Assembly: GCA_016790705.1 (NCBI GenBank)
Contig: JAEUOT010000058.1
Span: forward strand, 124,001 to 188,000
Direction: 5' to 3'
Source of the DNA: Hydrogenophaga sp.
Lineage (GTDB): Bacteria > Pseudomonadota > Gammaproteobacteria > Burkholderiales > Burkholderiaceae_C
Length of the DNA stretch: 64,000 bases
Part shown: positions 62,091 to 64,000 of the stretch, one piece after another
Position numbering within the stretch: position 1 is the first letter of the stretch
Layout of the letters: every line of letters starts with the position of its first letter
Position numbers and translations under genes: made by a program
Notes under the pieces: generated by a model
What the model saw: only the letters and a program-made list of their open reading frames with translations
Database searches by the model: none
What the model was told of the DNA's origin: nothing

Positions 62091-63629
62091 TCAGGCCCAG
62101 AGCTGGGTCAGCAGATCGTGCTGACCCAGGCCCGCGGCGCCGTCGAGCACCAGGCGGCGCGCGGCCTCGATGTCGGGCGCGAACAGGCGGTCCTGGTCGT
62201 AGAACGGGACCTGGGCGCGCAGCGCGGCGTGGGTCTTCGCCAGACGCGGGCTGGTCGTCAGCGGGCGGTGAAAGTCCACGCCCTGCGCGGCGGCCAGCCA
62301 CTCGATGCCCAGGATGGTCGCGGTGTTGTCGGCCATCTCGGCCAGGCGGCGGCCGGCGTAGGTCGCCATGCTCACGTGGTCTTCCTGGTTGGCGCTGGTG
62401 GGCAGGCTGTCGACGCTGGCGGGGTGGGCGTGCGACTTGTTCTCCGAGGCCAGCGCGGCGGCGGTGACGTGGGCGATCATGAAGCCGCTGTTCAGGCCCG
62501 GGTTGTTCACCAGGAAGGGGGGCAGGCCCGAGAGCGTGCTGTCGATCAGCAGCGCGATGCGGCGCTCGGAGATGGCGCCGATCTCGCTGATGGCCAGCGC
62601 CAGCGTGTCGGCCGCGAAGGCGACGGGCTCGGCGTGGAAGTTGCCGCCCGACAAGACTTCATTCGTGTCGGTGAACACCAGCGGGTTGTCGGTGACGGCG
62701 TTGGCCTCGGTCAGCAGGGTGCGCGCGGCGTTGGCGATCAGGTCGCGGCAGGCGCCCATGACCTGGGGCTGGCAGCGCAGGCTGTAGGGGTCCTGCACGC
62801 GCTCGTCGCCTTCCACGTGCGAGAGGCGGATCTGGCTGCCCTGCAACAGCGCACGCGTGACGGCGGCCTGGGCGATCTGGCCGGGCTGGCCACGCGCAGC
62901 GTGGATGCGCGGGTCGAAGGGTGCGTCGCTGCCCTTGGCCGCGTCGACGCAGAGTGCGCCGATGGTGGTGCCGGCTTCAAGCAGGCGCTCGGCCATGAAC
63001 AGGCCGTGCAGCGCGAGCGCGGTGGAGACCTGGGTGCCGTTGATCAGCGCCAGGCCTTCCTTGGCGGCCAGCGTCAGCGGCGCGATGCTGGCGGCCTTGA
63101 GTGCTTCGGCGGCCGGGCGCATCTCGCCGTTGACGCGCACCGGACCGACGCCCATCAGCGCCAGCGTCATGTGCGACAGCGGGGCGAGGTCGCCCGATGC
63201 GCCGACCGAGCCCTTGACCGGAATCACCGGCATCACGCCCGCGTTCAGCAGCGCGAGCAGGGTGTCGATGACGACCGGACGCACGCCCGAATAACCGCGC
63301 GCCAGGCTCGCGGCCTTCATCAGCATCACAAGCCGCACGGTGGCGTCGCTCATCGGCTCGCCGGTGCCCACCGAGTGCGACAGGATCAGGTTGCGCTGCA
63401 ACTGCTCCAGTTGTTCGTCGGGGATGCGGGTCTTGGCCAGCTTGCCAAAGCCGGTGTTGATGCCGTAGGCCGCGTCGCCCTTGGCGACGATGGCGTGGAT
63501 CGCTGCGGCCGAGGCGTCGATGGCGGCGCGGGCGTCGCCGGTCAGCGCGACGGTGACGGGCTGCTGCCATACGGCGCGCAGATCGGCCAGGGTCATCTGG
63601 CCGGGGTTCAGGGTCAGGGTGTGGGTCAT
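62091..63629 (-). CDS. hutH: Histidine ammonia-lyase HutH
   Basis: HutH removes ammonia from histidine to give urocanate. The 512-residue protein has [14 protein letters not shown], where Ala-Ser-Gly forms the MIO cofactor, plus [20 protein letters not shown] and the conserved [26 protein letters not shown]. It lies 24 bases after hutU and 7 bases before hutI. Confidence 0.97.
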   Translation of the reverse strand: MTHTLTLNPGQMTLADLRAVWQQPVTVALTGDARAAIDASAAAIHAIVAKGDAAYGINTGFGKLAKTRIPDEQLEQLQRNLILSHSVGTGEPMSDATVRLVMLMKAASLARGYSGVRPVVIDTLLALLNAGVMPVIPVKGSVGASGDLAPLSHMTLALMGVGPVRVNGEMRPAAEALKAASIAPLTLAAKEGLALINGTQVSTALALHGLFMAERLLEAGTTIGALCVDAAKGSDAPFDPRIHAARGQPGQIAQAAVTRALLQGSQIRLSHVEGDERVQDPYSLRCQPQVMGACRDLIANAARTLLTEANAVTDNPLVFTDTNEVLSGGNFHAEPVAFAADTLALAISEIGAISERRIALLIDSTLSGLPPFLVNNPGLNSGFMIAHVTAAALASENKSHAHPASVDSLPTSANQEDHVSMATYAGRRLAEMADNTATILGIEWLAAAQGVDFHRPLTTSPRLAKTHAALRAQVPFYDQDRLFAPDIEAARRLVLDGAAGLGQHDLLTQLWA

Positions 63630-63653
63630 GTCGTCAATGTCTTGTTATTGGGC

Positions 63654-64000
63654 TCAGGCCACCATCGGGAGTTTCAGGCCTTGTTTTTTCGCGGTCGCGA
63701 TGGCGAGCTCGTAACCCGCATCCGCATGGCGCATCACGCCCGAGCCGCAGTCGTTGACCAGCACGCGCGCCAGCCGCTCGGCCGCGGCATCGGTGCCGTC
63801 GGCCACGATGACCATGCCCGAGTGCTGCGAGTAGCCCATGCCGACGCCGCCGCCGTGGTGCAGCGACACCCAGCTCGCGCCGCCCGCGGTGTTGAGCAGG
63901 GCGTTGAGCAGCGGCCAGTCGCTCACGGCGTCGGTTCCGTCCTTCATGGCTTCGGTTTCGCGGTTGGGACTGGCGACCGAGCCGGTGTCCAGGTGGTCGC
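63654..64000 (-). CDS. hutU: Urocanate hydratase HutU, C-terminal part (runs off window)
   Basis: The C-terminal ~115 residues of urocanate hydratase, which hydrates urocanate to imidazolonepropionate with NAD+: [70 protein letters not shown] and [25 protein letters not shown]. The N-terminal part lies beyond position 64000. It is the first of the four hut genes seen here, all in one direction, so the operon order is hutU-hutH-hutI-hutG. Confidence 0.96.
   Translation of the reverse strand, partial: DHLDTGSVASPNRETEAMKDGTDAVSDWPLLNALLNTAGGASWVSLHHGGGVGMGYSQHSGMVIVADGTDAAAERLARVLVNDCGSGVMRHADAGYELAIATAKKQGLKLPMVA

Noticed and set aside
60548-62467. 639-codon plus-strand frame over the hut genes
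   Set aside because: Antisense shadow of hutG and hutI; Arg/Gly-rich with no domain.

Overview
The window looks like a GC-rich chromosome segment of a betaproteobacterium of the order Burkholderiales (Comamonadaceae or a close relative). The basis is the GC-rich, codon-biased coding, the block fabD-fabG-acpP-fabF-rpoE-rseA-rseB-mucD-lepA-lepB-rnc-era-recO-pdxJ-acpS-nagZ, and the adjoining accD-trpA-trpB-trpF-truA-fimV-asd block on the opposite strand. This assignment rests on gene order and protein likeness read by eye; no search was run.

Layout. 1-16.4 kb, plus strand: fatty-acid synthesis, the sigma-E envelope-stress operon, then translation, secretion and RNA-processing genes ending with acpS and nagZ. 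16.4-26.4 kb, minus strand: a LON-domain protein, accD, trpA, trpB, trpF, truA, a very long fimV carrying 19 perfect GGTGCA hexamers, asd and a DUF2322 gene. 26.4-34.5 kb: a mosaic of small housekeeping and accessory genes (M14-type peptidase, LysR regulator with a 12-bp-arm palindrome, tautomerase, LprI-like protein, GNAT acetyltransferase, EcsC-like protein, infA, rhodanese, CheV, YghU).

34.6-51 kb is the accessory part and the most interesting one. It holds three effector/immunity-like modules. Module A (34680-36045) is a lipoprotein followed by a predicted cysteine-peptidase-like protein. Module B (37471-36116, minus) is a lipoprotein followed by a lysozyme-like protein. Module C (50933-48521, minus) is a lipoprotein overlapping a GH19 muramidase/chitinase-like protein, with a second paralogous lipoprotein after it. 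The A and C effectors share a C-terminal domain matching the pattern of XVIPCD, the secretion signal of Xanthomonas-type antibacterial type IV secretion (X-T4SS) effectors; B has a more distant version. Module B sits between two copies of a 54-bp repeat that is the 3' end of the neighbouring GIY-YIG-like gene, so it looks like a mobile cassette. No T4SS machinery is present in the window. Between the modules (39.3-45.6 kb) lies an AT-richer island. It contains broken pieces of a UvrD-like helicase and of an IS3 transposase, orphan secreted and membrane proteins, and an overlapping two-gene operon directly after glnS encoding a ParA-like ATPase and a SIR2-domain protein, a candidate anti-phage system.

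51-64 kb returns to chromosomal genes. A GbsR/MarR-type regulator and its SDR/DoxX-like/DUF2269 operon share a near-identical 20-bp palindrome. Then come a HipH/YjjJ-like kinase toxin with nested palindromes in its promoter, glutaminase, a KefC/KefF potassium efflux pair, DUF924, a proline-rich secreted protein, and the histidine-utilisation operon hutU(partial)-hutH-hutI-hutG, in which HutG has Cys where an arginase-family metal-ligand Asp is expected.
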